Assembly (NCBI GenBank): GCA_041287425.1
Contig: JBEULG010000040.1
Location: forward strand, 62,001 to 126,000
Direction: 5' to 3'
Source of the DNA: JAFGSI01 sp041287425
GTDB lineage: Bacteria; Chloroflexota; Anaerolineae; Anaerolineales; Villigracilaceae
Length of the DNA stretch: 64,000 nt
The notes under the pieces: generated by a model
What the model was told of the DNA's origin: nothing
The model's database searches: none
The model's input: only the letters and a program-made list of their open reading frames with translations
Made by a program: the position numbers and the translations under genes
Shown: positions 1 to 9,002 of the stretch, in pieces
How positions within the stretch are numbered: the first letter of the stretch is position 1
Layout of the letters: each line of letters begins with the position of its first letter

Positions 1-1548
1 TCCACCACGGCTTCTTCTCCTCCTGCGCCGGTTGCTCCGCTGCTCTCCGCTGTGCCGCTGTCTGCTCCCCAGGCCCACCGTGCAGGAACGCCTGCTGCGC
101 CTCCGGCGGCAGGTTCGCCGGCATCTCCACCGCCTGCTCCCGCACCGCTTCCTCCTGCTTCCTCCGCCAGGCGGCCTCCGCCTGCCGCCGTCGCTCTTCC
201 GCTTCCCGCGCCGCCGCCCGTGCGTTCGCCGCTGCCGCTTCCGCCCGTTGACGCGCTTCTTCCTCCTTCCGCTTCCGCTGCGCCTCCAACGCCCACCCCG
301 TCGCCGCTCCAATCGCCGTCAGCGCCGCCGCACCCCACAAGGGAAAGGCAGAAGGATGAATGATGAAGGATGAAGGGGAAGAGGGCGGAGCGCTGACTTG
401 CGATATGGGTGGTCTGGAAACGAAGGTCGAGACTTGCGGGGTAAAGGTGGGAAGAGCAGCAGCAGGCAGGGAATGGGCGGAGAAGGCTGCGGGCGCGGTG
501 GCCGTTGGGGTCACGGTGGGCAGGGGTGTGGCGGTGGGCAACGGGGTGGGCGTGACGTTCGGCGCGGGGATGATGATATGCCCCACCGCACGCGCCAGGT
601 TGCCCGCCTGGTCAAAGGCTTTCACCACCACCTCATACGTCCCAATCGGCGCCAGCGTGCCATCGCTAAATCGCCTATCCCAGGTCAGTGCCGTCTCAAA
701 GTCATCATCGCTCACTTCCCAGGCTTGGCTCACCTTCGGCCAGCGCCCCTGCGGGTCACGAATCTCCACTTCTACGCCCGTCAAGCCGCTCTCACCATCC
801 ACAACCCGAATTCTACCACCCTCCCAAACATACCACTGCCCAACCTGCACCCGCGGCGGCGTGCCATCCACACGAAAGGTCAACGGCGCACCTTCCGCCA
901 GGTTACCCGCCTGGTCAAAGGCGCGCAGGCGCAAATTGTGATGCCCATCCCCAACCGTCACGGGGACAGTGTAGGTCTGCCAGGCACCACCATCCAGCGC
1001 ATACTCCAGGCGCGCAACCCCAGAGCCATCATCGCTGGCAGAAAGGCTGAAGGTGACCCGCGCAAGATACCAGCCGTTCCGTTGCTCGCCCGTCAGCGCC
1101 GCGCTCACCTGCGGCGGCAACGTGTCCACCTGCACGCTGGCGCTGGCTTCCGCCATATGACCGGCAACGTCTTGCGCGCGGAAGGTCAGGCTGTGCAGAC
1201 CATCGCCCAGCGTCAGCGGGGCAGTGTACGGCGTCCAGGCGCCGCCATCCAGTGCGTAGGTCAAGGCTTGCAGGCCCGAACCCGGCGCGGGGTCCAAAAG
1301 GCATTAGGATGGTTGTTGAAGTACGGCGCCGTGCTTCCCGCCGAAGGACAGGTTGTATCCGGCGCATCGTACAGGTATAACTGGCAATACGAATTCGGCC
1401 AGAGGTAGGCTTGATAGTGACATTCTCGCCGCTGCCAAACCCAGATGCTGGCCGTCCGTTCCGGTCCGAGGTAATCTGCTGCCACACTGCTTGCTACCAG
1501 CCCCACAAGGACTCCTGCCGCTATCCCCGCCAAACGTTTCCAGGACAT
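1..1548 (-). CDS. Secreted Ig-like-repeat membrane protein, 3' end off the window, apparent frameshift
   Basis: The gene reads leftwards. From the ATG at 1548 (GGGAGGAG just upstream) there is a signal-peptide-like start, MSWKRLAGIAAGVLVGLVAS, then a Cys-containing segment. This frame stops at 1261. From about 1300 a second frame is open to the window edge. It contains two similar Ig/OmpL47-like repeats (each with YALDGG and a Trp/Tyr pair, followed by AxDxAGN), a further beta domain and a Thr-Pro-rich linker. After these come a membrane segment (around LWGAAALTAIGAATGW) and a charged Arg/Glu/Ala-rich coiled-coil tail. The two parts fit one protein with a frameshift near 1290-1305 (CTTTTGG / ACCCCG runs). 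A cell-surface or envelope role is inferred. Either a real mutation or a sequence error is possible. The true C-terminus is not in the window. Confidence 0.6.
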
Positions 1549-1775
1549 GTTTCTCCTCCCAGGCGATATGTCTGGACAGGAATTCTATACAAGGGGGGGA
1601 GTTTCAAGGGAAATCCTTGAGGGATTCGTTTGTACCGATAAGAGGGCTTTTACTCTTCGCGGCCCAGGTCTTGTGTGCCATGCCGGAAAACTTCCTGACG
1701 GGATTATAATTGACCTGTCTTCCTCCTGCCTGCTTACCGGCAACTGACCACTGAAAACCGAACTCCGAACCTCCC
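1549..1775. other. Intergenic gap between divergent genes
   Basis: It holds a small inverted repeat, TCAAGG-N5-CCTTGA (1604-1620), and a TATAAT-like palindrome, ATTATAAT, at 1703-1710 that could serve either strand. No matching -35 hexamer is evident, so no promoter is called. Confidence 0.3.
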
Positions 1776-2552
1776 ATGTCCCAACTCATCCTCCCCACCG
1801 CTGAACCCTTCTTCTTCCCCGGCAAAGGCGAGAACGCCCGCGTCGGCTGCCTCGTCCAGCACGGATTCACCGGCACGCCCAAGGAAATGCGCTGGCTGGG
1901 CGAAGACCTGAACCGGCGCGGCTACACCGTCTGCGGGATGCGGCTCGCCGGTCACGCCACGCAGCCAGAGGACATGATTCGCTCCCGCTGGCGCGACTGG
2001 CTGGCCTCGGTCGAGGACGGCTATCACCTGCTGCGTTCCTCTTGCGAACAGGTCTTCCTGCTCGGCCTTTCGATGGGCGGCGTCCTCTCGCTCCTGGCGG
2101 CGAGCAGGCTGCCGGTCCGGGGGGTCGTGGCGATGTCCACGCCCTACAAACTGCCCGATGACCCGCGCCTGCGCTTCTTGAAGATTCTCTCCAAAATCCG
2201 GCCGTACATGCCCAAGAGCAAGGACCCCGGCGCGGGCTGGTTCGGCGACGCCTGGAAGCAGCACGTCGCTTACCCGGCCAATCCGCTGCGCTCGATTGCC
2301 GAACTGAACGAACTCCTGGGCGAGATGCGCCGCGCCCTGCCGCAGATTCGCGTCCCGGTGCTGCTCATCTCCTCCCGCGACGACCGTTACATCGTCGCCG
2401 ATAGCATGGAGATGATTTTCGCCGACCTGACCACGCCCGACAAAGAGAAAATCTGGATTGAAGGCAGCGGGCACGTGGTCACCGAGGAGCCGAAGAAAGA
2501 GTTTGTCTTCGAGAAGGCCGCCGAGTTCATCGCCCGCGTCGCCGCCCTATGA
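1776..2552 (+). CDS. Alpha/beta hydrolase, carboxylesterase-like
   Basis: The protein has 258 residues and matches the monoglyceride-lipase/Est30-type carboxylesterase fold in size and motifs. An oxyanion-loop HGFTG lies near residues 29-33, and the nucleophile elbow GLSMGG is at 97-102 (Ser99). A late Asp (SSRDD, about residue 210) and a C-terminal His (GSGHVV, about 233) complete the likely triad. It probably hydrolyses short-chain carboxyl esters in the cytoplasm; the substrate cannot be read from sequence. It is the first gene of a tight plus-strand operon, and its stop overlaps the next start by 4 bases (ATGA), which suggests translational coupling. Confidence 0.88.
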   Translation: MSQLILPTAEPFFFPGKGENARVGCLVQHGFTGTPKEMRWLGEDLNRRGYTVCGMRLAGHATQPEDMIRSRWRDWLASVEDGYHLLRSSCEQVFLLGLSMGGVLSLLAASRLPVRGVVAMSTPYKLPDDPRLRFLKILSKIRPYMPKSKDPGAGWFGDAWKQHVAYPANPLRSIAELNELLGEMRRALPQIRVPVLLISSRDDRYIVADSMEMIFADLTTPDKEKIWIEGSGHVVTEEPKKEFVFEKAAEFIARVAAL

Positions 2553-3691
2553 CCCGCGACTATCTCTTCCTGGTGGCCTCGCTCTTTTGCTGGGGAATCG
2601 GCGAGGGCATGTTTTTCTACTTCCAGCCGATTTACATGCAGCAATTGGGCGCCTCGCCCGTGACGATTGGCTTCATCCTCGGCCTGGGCGGCCTGGCGAT
2701 GACCTTTGCCCACATCCCGGCCGGCTGGATGGCCGACCGCATCGGGCGGCGTCCGCTCCTGTGGGCGGCCTGGCTGGCGGGTCTGGTCGCTGCGTGGCTG
2801 ATGGCGCTGGCGAACGGCCTGCTGGTCTTTGCGATGGGGGCGGTGCTGTATAACTTCACCGCATTCGTCATCTCCCCGCTCAACAGTTACCTGACGACGG
2901 CGCGCGGCAAACTCTCGGTCGGGCGCGCCATCACGCTCAGTTCCTCGGCCTTTGCCTCCGGCTCGGTGCTGGGACCGTTCAGCGCCGGTCTGCTGGGGGA
3001 AGCCCTCGGCCTGCGCGCCGTCTATTTTGCCGCCGCCGGATTGTTTGTCCTTTCCACGCTGCTGGTCTTCTTTCTCCGCTCCCAGCCGCTCGAAGCGCAC
3101 GATGGGCGGCAGTCGTTCCGCGACCTGCTTGCCAACCCGCGCTATCTGAACTTTCTCGGCCTGGCTTTTCTGGTCTTCTTCGCCCTCTACCTGCCTCAGC
3201 CGCTGACGCCCAACTTCCTGCAAAATCAGCGCGGCCTCTCGCTGGCGCAAATCGGGCAACTCGGCTCGCTGGGCAGCCTGGGCAACGCCGTCTTCAATTT
3301 GGCGCTGGGACACCTGGCGCCCCGCCTCGGCTTCTTCCTGGCGCAGGCGGCCGTCCTGTTTTTTGGTCTGCTGATTTGGAAAGGCGTCGGGCTGCCCTGG
3401 TACGCGGCGGCTTACTTCATGCTCGGCGGCTACCGCGCTGCCCGCGCCCTGGCCTCGGCCCAGGTGCGGACTTTCGTCGGCGCCCACCAGATGGGCCTGG
3501 CCTACGGCATCGCCGAGACGCTCAACTCCCTGCCGCTCTTCCTCGCCCCGCCGCTGGCCGGCTGGCTCTACGACCTGCGCCCCGACCTGGTTTATCCGGT
3601 CTCGCTGACGGTCATCGGGCTGGCGCTGCTGCTCTCGCTGCGCTACCTGCCCCGTCCCCTGCCGGACCCGCTGCCCGTCTCACAGGATTGA
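2549..3691 (+). CDS. Major facilitator superfamily transporter
   Basis: This is a 380-residue polytopic protein with about 10-12 hydrophobic segments. The loop after the second segment reads GWMADRIGRRP, the classic MFS signature between TM2 and TM3. It overlaps the esterase stop by 4 bases and ends 2 bases before the next gene, so the three genes are surely co-transcribed. A small-molecule efflux or uptake role is likely, but the substrate is not predictable. Its partnership with an esterase and an MBL-fold hydrolase suggests processing or export of a small ester or metabolite, which is inference only. Confidence 0.88.
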   Translation: MTRDYLFLVASLFCWGIGEGMFFYFQPIYMQQLGASPVTIGFILGLGGLAMTFAHIPAGWMADRIGRRPLLWAAWLAGLVAAWLMALANGLLVFAMGAVLYNFTAFVISPLNSYLTTARGKLSVGRAITLSSSAFASGSVLGPFSAGLLGEALGLRAVYFAAAGLFVLSTLLVFFLRSQPLEAHDGRQSFRDLLANPRYLNFLGLAFLVFFALYLPQPLTPNFLQNQRGLSLAQIGQLGSLGSLGNAVFNLALGHLAPRLGFFLAQAAVLFFGLLIWKGVGLPWYAAAYFMLGGYRAARALASAQVRTFVGAHQMGLAYGIAETLNSLPLFLAPPLAGWLYDLRPDLVYPVSLTVIGLALLLSLRYLPRPLPDPLPVSQD

Positions 3692-3693
3692 CC

Positions 3694-4323
3694 ATGCTCG
3701 AAATCCTCCGCCTTGTCCTGGGCCCCGTCCAGACCAATTGCTACCTGATTGCCGACTCGCACAGCGGCGCGGCGGCGGTGATTGACCCGGCCTGGGATGG
3801 AGAGACGATTCGCCTGGAGGCCGAACGCCGCGGCCGGCGCATCGCGCAGATTTGGGTCACGCACGCCCACTTCGACCACGTCGGCGGCCTGCCGGACCTC
3901 GTGCGCGGCCTCGACCCGGCGCCGGTCATCGCCCTGCATCCGGCCGAGCGTCCGCTCTGGGAGATGGGCGGCGGCGCGGCCCTCTTCGGCTTTTCCCTGC
4001 CCCCGCTCCCCGCCCCGACCCTCGCCCTGGCGCACGCTCAGACCCTGACCCTGGGCGGCCTGACCTTTGAAGTCCGTCACACCCCCGGCCACACGCCCGG
4101 CTTGTGCGTCTTCTACTGCGCGCAGGCGGGCGTCTGTTTTTGCGGCGACCTCATCTTTCAGGGCAGCGTTGGGCGCACCGACCTGCCCGGCGGCAATGCG
4201 CAGGCGCTCATCGAGAGCATTCATGCCCACATCTTCACCCTGCCCGAAGAAACCCGTCTCCTCTCCGGCCACGGCGAGGAGACCACCGTCGGGGAGGAGA
4301 AAATGTTCAATCCGTTTGTGTAA
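3694..4323 (+). CDS. Metallo-beta-lactamase-fold hydrolase (glyoxalase II-like)
   Basis: The protein has 209 residues. It carries the metal-binding THAHFDHVGG motif (HxHxDH) near residue 55, HTPGHTPG further on, GDLIFQGSVGRTD with the bridging Asp, and a C-terminal GHGEETT. This pattern is typical of the compact hydroxyacylglutathione hydrolase-like clade that cleaves thioesters or acts on related substrates with two zinc or iron ions. The start was taken at the ATG two bases after the transporter stop. A longer upstream frame is only the shadow of the MFS gene. The exact substrate is unknown. Confidence 0.9.
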   Translation: MLEILRLVLGPVQTNCYLIADSHSGAAAVIDPAWDGETIRLEAERRGRRIAQIWVTHAHFDHVGGLPDLVRGLDPAPVIALHPAERPLWEMGGGAALFGFSLPPLPAPTLALAHAQTLTLGGLTFEVRHTPGHTPGLCVFYCAQAGVCFCGDLIFQGSVGRTDLPGGNAQALIESIHAHIFTLPEETRLLSGHGEETTVGEEKMFNPFV

Positions 4324-4328
4324 GTGGG

Positions 4329-4346
4329 ACAACTGCTAGCAGTTGT
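4329..4346. promoter_or_regulatory. Perfect 18-bp palindrome upstream of the fourth operon gene
   Basis: ACAACTGCTAGCAGTTGT equals its own reverse complement. It sits between the MBL gene stop and the Shine-Dalgarno of the next gene. A near copy (22 bases) is at 24581-24602. It could be an operator or a dispersed palindromic repeat. Confidence 0.5.
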
Positions 4347-4360
4347 CACAGGAGACGATT

Positions 4361-5248
4361 ATGAAACGAGCCGTCAGCATCAGTTTGGGCAGTTCCCAGC
4401 GCGACAAAAAAGTCACCGTCCGCTTCGGCGAGGAGACCATCCAAATCGAACGCATCGGCACCGATGGCGACGTGGAAAAAGCCCGCCGCCTGTACCTGGA
4501 ACTGGACGGCAAAGTGGACGCCTTCGGCGTCGGCGGCGTGGACCTGTACCTGCGCCTGGACGACCGCGAGTACCCGCTGCGCGCCGCCCTCAAACTGGTC
4601 GAGGGCGTGACCAAGACTCCGCTTTGCGATGGCCGCGGCCTGAAGCACACCCTGGAGCGGCGCGTCTTCGAGTTCGTGCGCCCCGTCCTGGGTGAGCGGC
4701 GCTTCCGCCAAGCCTTTGTCCCGGTGGCGGTGGACCGGATGGGGCTGGCGCAGGCGGCCGCGGAGGTCAGCGAGCGTCTCGTCATCGGCGACCTGATGAT
4801 TGCCCTGGGCCTCCCCATTCCCATCTACGGGCTACGCGCCTACAAACGGCTGGCGCGGGCGCTCTTCCCGCTGGTCAGTTATTTCCCCATGTCCATGCTC
4901 TTCTATGGCAGCGGCGGGGCCGAGCATGAGCCGAAGTACGAGAAATACTTCCTCGAGTCCGACCTGCTGGCGGGCGACTTCCTCTTCATGCGCAAATACC
5001 TGCCCGAAGACCTGCGCGGCAAGACGGTGGTCACCAACACCACCACCGAGGAGAACATTGCCCTGCTGCGGGCGCGCGGCGTGCAGACCATTGTCACCAC
5101 CACGCCGCGCTACGACGGCCGCTCCTTCGGCACGAACATGATGGAGGCTGCCCTGACAGCCTACGCCGGCAAGGGGAGGAGATTGACGGACGAGGAGTTG
5201 AACGCCCTGATTGACGACCTCCACCTCCGCCCCGAAGTGCTGGAGTAA
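4361..5248 (+). CDS. Conserved protein, quinate 5-dehydrogenase-annotated family
   Basis: The protein has 295 residues and no membrane segments. The N-terminus (MKRAVSISLGSSQRDKKV) and the GTDGD...DAFGVGG block resemble proteins that databases often label quinate 5-dehydrogenase. I recall that label from family resemblance and see no experimental basis for it. I chose the ATG preceded by CAGGAG with a 7-base gap over a TTG 18 bases upstream inside the palindrome. It ends the esterase-MFS-MBL operon and is followed by a strong hairpin. The function should be treated as unknown. Confidence 0.75.
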   Translation: MKRAVSISLGSSQRDKKVTVRFGEETIQIERIGTDGDVEKARRLYLELDGKVDAFGVGGVDLYLRLDDREYPLRAALKLVEGVTKTPLCDGRGLKHTLERRVFEFVRPVLGERRFRQAFVPVAVDRMGLAQAAAEVSERLVIGDLMIALGLPIPIYGLRAYKRLARALFPLVSYFPMSMLFYGSGGAEHEPKYEKYFLESDLLAGDFLFMRKYLPEDLRGKTVVTNTTTEENIALLRARGVQTIVTTTPRYDGRSFGTNMMEAALTAYAGKGRRLTDEELNALIDDLHLRPEVLE

Positions 5249-5251
5249 AAA

Positions 5252-5285
5252 CAAAGATGACCTGGGAGGAGGCAGGTCATCTTTG
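5252..5285. terminator. Strong hairpin terminator
   Basis: A perfect 13-bp stem (CAAAGATGACCTG / CAGGTCATCTTTG) with an 8-base loop lies 3 bases after the stop codon, with an A-run on its left. It should end the 1776-5248 operon and may work in both directions. Confidence 0.8.
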
Positions 5286-5308
5286 ATTCTGAAGCAGGTT
5301 TGTCAATT

Positions 5309-5445
5309 GGCCGATAGATTGTCCTTTCTCTGAGAATTGGGCGTGAAGTTTCTTGAGGGTGTGGGCTTATAGGCTGTCCTTTCTCTGAGGGTTGGAAGCG
5401 AAGTCTTTGCGAAGAATGGGCTTATAGGCAACTCCTTTCTCTAGC
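5309..5445. repeat. Three tandem imperfect 55-bp repeats
   Basis: The core TCCTTTCTCTGAG recurs at 5322, 5377 and, degenerate, at 5433, each preceded by a GGC..ATAG-like block. The period is about 55 bases. The repeats fill the gap between convergent genes, and no coding frame explains them. Confidence 0.65.
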
Positions 5446-5521
5446 ATGTGCGGAACTCTTCTTGCCATCGACTCAGGCAGGGCTGGGTTGGTCACCGCAA
5501 ACCTGATATCGGGGGGCTCAA

Positions 5522-6148
5522 TCATCCGGCGAGAGGCAGGTTTTGGTATTCATCCGACGTCATCCGTTTGTTGCATGCGGCGCGGACACGCCGTTGGGTG
5601 ATAGCCAGTTCAAGCAGTTCGCGTTGGCGGGCGTTGATGCGCTCCAGTTCGTAGCCGTTGGGCGAATGCCGATGGGAGGAGCGGTTGGCTTCATCATCGG
5701 GCTGCTGGGCAGTCGCGGCCGGCTGTGTCGGTGCAGGGGCTGGGAGGCGAACCAGGGCGACCTTGGTCCCGATGACGATGAGTGACACTCCTCCCAGGCC
5801 GCCCACGACAATCAACGCTGTCCAGAGCCTCTCGGTCGCATTTGCCTGGATATTCAGCATTCTTTCGTAGTACGCCTGGTCGGCGGCGATGCGGGCCAAT
5901 TCGGCCTGATAGCGGGCCTCTTCCAGTTCCATCTCGTGGCGGATACGCGCCACCTCTTGCTCGGTCTGGGCGGCGGCGCGTTGCTCTTCGAGTTGATTCA
6001 TCACATCCAGGTGGCGGGTCTCGGCGGTGATGCGCTCGGCCTCGGCCTGGCTGGTGGTGGGGTTGAGCAGGTCAGTGCCTGCCACGCAAAGGCCGACAAC
6101 GAGGCCGGTGACCAGAAGTAAGAGGGCAAATCCAGAAATCCAGTTCAT
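5522..6148 (-). CDS. Two-TM coiled-coil membrane protein of unknown function
   Basis: The protein has 208 residues from the ATG at 6148, which has AAAGGAGC upstream. An in-frame ATG 30 bases earlier lacks a ribosome site. It has TM1 at about 5-24, a long Glu/Ala/Arg-rich coiled coil (about 32-100) and TM2 at about 108-130. A proline-rich linker and a polar, His/Ser/Arg-containing C-terminal tail follow. The layout suggests an oligomeric envelope scaffold with the coiled coil on one face of the membrane. I do not recognise the family. It is transcribed alone, away from the NTPase cassette. Confidence 0.7.
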   Translation of the reverse strand: MNWISGFALLLLVTGLVVGLCVAGTDLLNPTTSQAEAERITAETRHLDVMNQLEEQRAAAQTEQEVARIRHEMELEEARYQAELARIAADQAYYERMLNIQANATERLWTALIVVGGLGGVSLIVIGTKVALVRLPAPAPTQPAATAQQPDDEANRSSHRHSPNGYELERINARQRELLELAITQRRVRAACNKRMTSDEYQNLPLAG

Positions 6149-6590
6149 TTCAAGCTCCTTTCTCTGCAAAACTTCCATCGGATTTACACCTGGAGAATAT
6201 CATTTTACCGCCAGTTATGCCCTTTTACGTTCCTGATGTTCGGATAGCACTTCTCTTGCCTCCTCCCCATCTTTATCTCACAGGAATCTTACACTGCAAC
6301 CGAGATTCGGCAGAAAAAAGAGAACCCCATCCAGTGAATGCTGGCGGGGTTCCGGTGTTGGATAAGTTGTTGGCTTCGTATCGAAAGGAAAGGTCGGTTG
6401 GATTTATTCGATAAGCACCTCCATAGGTGATTGGGTAGGGTGCTTACATTCTAGCATGGCGAGGATAGAGTGCTATTTCGCCTATCTGGCAGTTGGCGCT
6501 CAACAATCTCACAAAAATCTCACAAGGCGAGGTTGACTTTTTTGGGAAAAGTCTCTATACTGTTCGTGGAGGAAAGGAGCATATCACCGT
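6149..6590. other. Intergenic region with two hairpins and a promoter
   Basis: It contains the stem GAACCCC/GGGGTTC (6322-6352) with an inner CCAG/CTGG pair. On the minus strand this stem is followed by a T-run, so it could attenuate minus-strand transcription. A second stem, TAAGCACC/GGTGCTTA, is at 6412-6446. The right end holds the promoter listed separately. No coding frame was found. Confidence 0.5.
6533..6561 (+). promoter_or_regulatory. Consensus sigma-70 promoter for the NTPase cassette
   Basis: TTGACT (6533-6538), a 17-base spacer and TATACT (6556-6561) lie 29 bases before the first gene. An AAAGGAG ribosome site follows at 6573-6579. This is one of the best promoter matches in the window. 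Confidence 0.8.
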
Positions 6591-9002
6591 ATGACTGGGA
6601 CGTTGGGCACACTTTGGGCGCGATATAAAACGCTCATTTGGTTTTGGCTGGTGACGTTGTTACTGTTCGTAGCCGGCATGGGCATTCAGGTCTGGGAAGC
6701 GGATTTGTCCAATCGCTTTGCGGTCACAAAACAGGCAGACGCCAACGATGTTCAAGTCACGGTCATATATCCCTCAAAAATCTTTTTGCCCTCTCCCAAT
6801 GCACCCATACAGGAGATTGTTTTTCGCGTCACGGCGCCCGATTCGACAGGTTATACCCTTTGGCTTGAGAATAGTGATGCGCTGGTTTTTTATGATGATA
6901 GCGGTGGGGTCATTTCTCCTCACTGGGAAGGCCAGGGCAGTGCCGTCTTTCATGCGACCGTAGAGGCGGCTCCTCGTCAAAGTGGAAGAACGATGTTTTT
7001 GCGGGCGGTATTATCGGTTGACTCTTTCCTTACCCCCATTTCTCTGGGGCAAGTTGCAATTGAATCCCTCGCCGAATCTCGCTGGCGGATTGGCCTGGGC
7101 ATCTTTGCCCGCAACATTGCTCTTCCTCTCAGTTTGCTTTCGGCGATTACGGGATGGGTGGTCAGTTATTTGGCCAAGGAAACGGATAAACTCGAAATTG
7201 CCTTTCGAGAAAAAATGGGTAAGATGGCGACCGAGTTCCGTTTGGACCCCTTGTATGCGGTTGAGCAATGTCTGGAGTTGAAGAGGGTTGTTGGCAAAAA
7301 ATCTCTCGGCCGAGATGCTGAAAAAGAGTTGAATCACGCTGTACGGAATTTATTCAATCGAGATGGCGTGGGGAGATTGTTGAAGCGTATCGGCGAGTAT
7401 GCCAGTCGCCAGGATAATGTTGCTTTGATGTCGGCGCTTTCCTCGGTGGGTTCCCTTTACCAGAAATTCGCCTCTGTCATTCAGAGAGATAGTGGCGTGG
7501 AGACTGTTTTTCGGGCCTTGGGACATGTTTATCGGTATTTTAGCGAGCAGAAAAACTTTGTCTTACTTTACGATACTGAACAAAACAATGCCGAACAAAG
7601 CAATGCCGAACAAAGGCCAAAGGCACCCATAGGCAAATGGGATTTCCCGTCTTGGGCGCAAAATGCAACCGAATGGGTTAGAAACCGGCGGGCAAACAAG
7701 CGTCTTCGGAGGGCAAAACATATCGTTGACCAGTTGCTTCACATTTGGAGCGAGCAAGATGTCTTCGGCGCTGATTTTGTAATTTATGGCTTGAACAGAT
7801 TCCGGGATATTCAGACAGTTGCAGAGCATGTGAAGGAAAAGATTGAATCTAAGCCTAATTTTCGACGCTTGAAGCGCTATAAGCAATTAGATTGGATTCA
7901 TGATCCTATGGCTGCATATTACGAGTGGCCGGATTTGCAGACGTGGGATGAGCCTTACCATTATCCAATGTTACATTCCTGGTTCAAGTCGGGACGGTTC
8001 TTGTTTTCTAATCCTTTTGATAAGTCGAACATTCTACGAATGAATATCCGCCCTGAACACTGGGAACATTATATCTCTGACAAGCCAGCGATTTTTACAT
8101 CGAACTCGACATCAGACTTAAGGGATGCTGCTCTATTGGCCCAGAAGAGTTTTCAGGCTCCAGTATCGTATGGTCAACGGGGAGCAAAGTTGGCGTTCCC
8201 GATTTTCTTCGAGATTCCCGCTGCTCTTGAAAGCAATCATTGGCTATCTGCTCTTGCCCACCGAGGCGCAGAAGTTTGGCTGGATTTTCTGTCGCACAGC
8301 CCGGATGCTTACCTTGATATGTATCCAGAAGAACGTCAGGCTTTGGCTTCCTGGCTTGGATGGCACTGTGGTTCAAACGATGTGGTTGTCGAGAGACTTC
8401 GCCAGCGGTTGTTTCGCGTGCTTAACGTTTATCAAGGTGACACGGAGAATGCTAAAAAGCAGGCAGGGCGGCTGTTGTTGGATTTCCTGGAGGAAGGAAG
8501 ATGCCACTACACAAGGGAAAACCAGCCTGCTCGAGAACAGATTCTACACTGGTTGGGAATTCGCCCCTTTGGGATTGACTATACGGTGATTATTTTGGTT
8601 GCGTCGTATACGCTTTCAGATTCGTTCAGCCAGGTGCTGATGATGTCCTCTGCGATTTTGCTGGCGCATGGCGTTGTGCTCAAGCAATTCAGGGTGGCAC
8701 AGGATGTCTTGCCAGAGCATTCGATTGCAGTCACCTGGTCCAAAGAAACCATAAAGGCATTTTTGGCAAGTTGTGTCAAAACGCCAGAAGTCAGTCTAAG
8801 ATTTGCTGATTTGTTCGAGAAACCGTTGGGCATTCCCCCTGCTGTGCTTCCTGACTATAATGACCAATTGGCCGAGAAGGCGCAGGGTTCTCTGAATCGT
8901 TTGTTGGAATTGGGTTTGAGGATTTTACAACATCACGCGGAAAAGTACCCTGAAGAACCTTATCTCAAGAAAGAAGACTTTGAGGCTATCAAAAACTTAT
9001 GA
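6591..9002 (+). CDS. Large two-TM sensor-like protein, first gene of the NTPase cassette
   Basis: The protein has 803 residues. TM1 (about 14-34) is followed by a beta-rich domain of about 140 residues and TM2 (about 174-194), then some 600 mainly helical residues. The arrangement resembles a receptor with a small exported domain and a large cytoplasmic body. I see no kinase, nuclease, protease or P-loop motif. Near residues 328-338 the string EQNNAEQSNAEQ reflects a 15-base tandem repeat. Base composition is clearly more AT-rich (ATT, TTT, GAT codons) than in neighbouring genes, which hints at transfer. Its stop overlaps the next ATG by 4 bases. I do not recognise the family; the sensor role is inferred from topology and context. 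Confidence 0.75.
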   Translation: MTGTLGTLWARYKTLIWFWLVTLLLFVAGMGIQVWEADLSNRFAVTKQADANDVQVTVIYPSKIFLPSPNAPIQEIVFRVTAPDSTGYTLWLENSDALVFYDDSGGVISPHWEGQGSAVFHATVEAAPRQSGRTMFLRAVLSVDSFLTPISLGQVAIESLAESRWRIGLGIFARNIALPLSLLSAITGWVVSYLAKETDKLEIAFREKMGKMATEFRLDPLYAVEQCLELKRVVGKKSLGRDAEKELNHAVRNLFNRDGVGRLLKRIGEYASRQDNVALMSALSSVGSLYQKFASVIQRDSGVETVFRALGHVYRYFSEQKNFVLLYDTEQNNAEQSNAEQRPKAPIGKWDFPSWAQNATEWVRNRRANKRLRRAKHIVDQLLHIWSEQDVFGADFVIYGLNRFRDIQTVAEHVKEKIESKPNFRRLKRYKQLDWIHDPMAAYYEWPDLQTWDEPYHYPMLHSWFKSGRFLFSNPFDKSNILRMNIRPEHWEHYISDKPAIFTSNSTSDLRDAALLAQKSFQAPVSYGQRGAKLAFPIFFEIPAALESNHWLSALAHRGAEVWLDFLSHSPDAYLDMYPEERQALASWLGWHCGSNDVVVERLRQRLFRVLNVYQGDTENAKKQAGRLLLDFLEEGRCHYTRENQPAREQILHWLGIRPFGIDYTVIILVASYTLSDSFSQVLMMSSAILLAHGVVLKQFRVAQDVLPEHSIAVTWSKETIKAFLASCVKTPEVSLRFADLFEKPLGIPPAVLPDYNDQLAEKAQGSLNRLLELGLRILQHHAEKYPEEPYLKKEDFEAIKNL

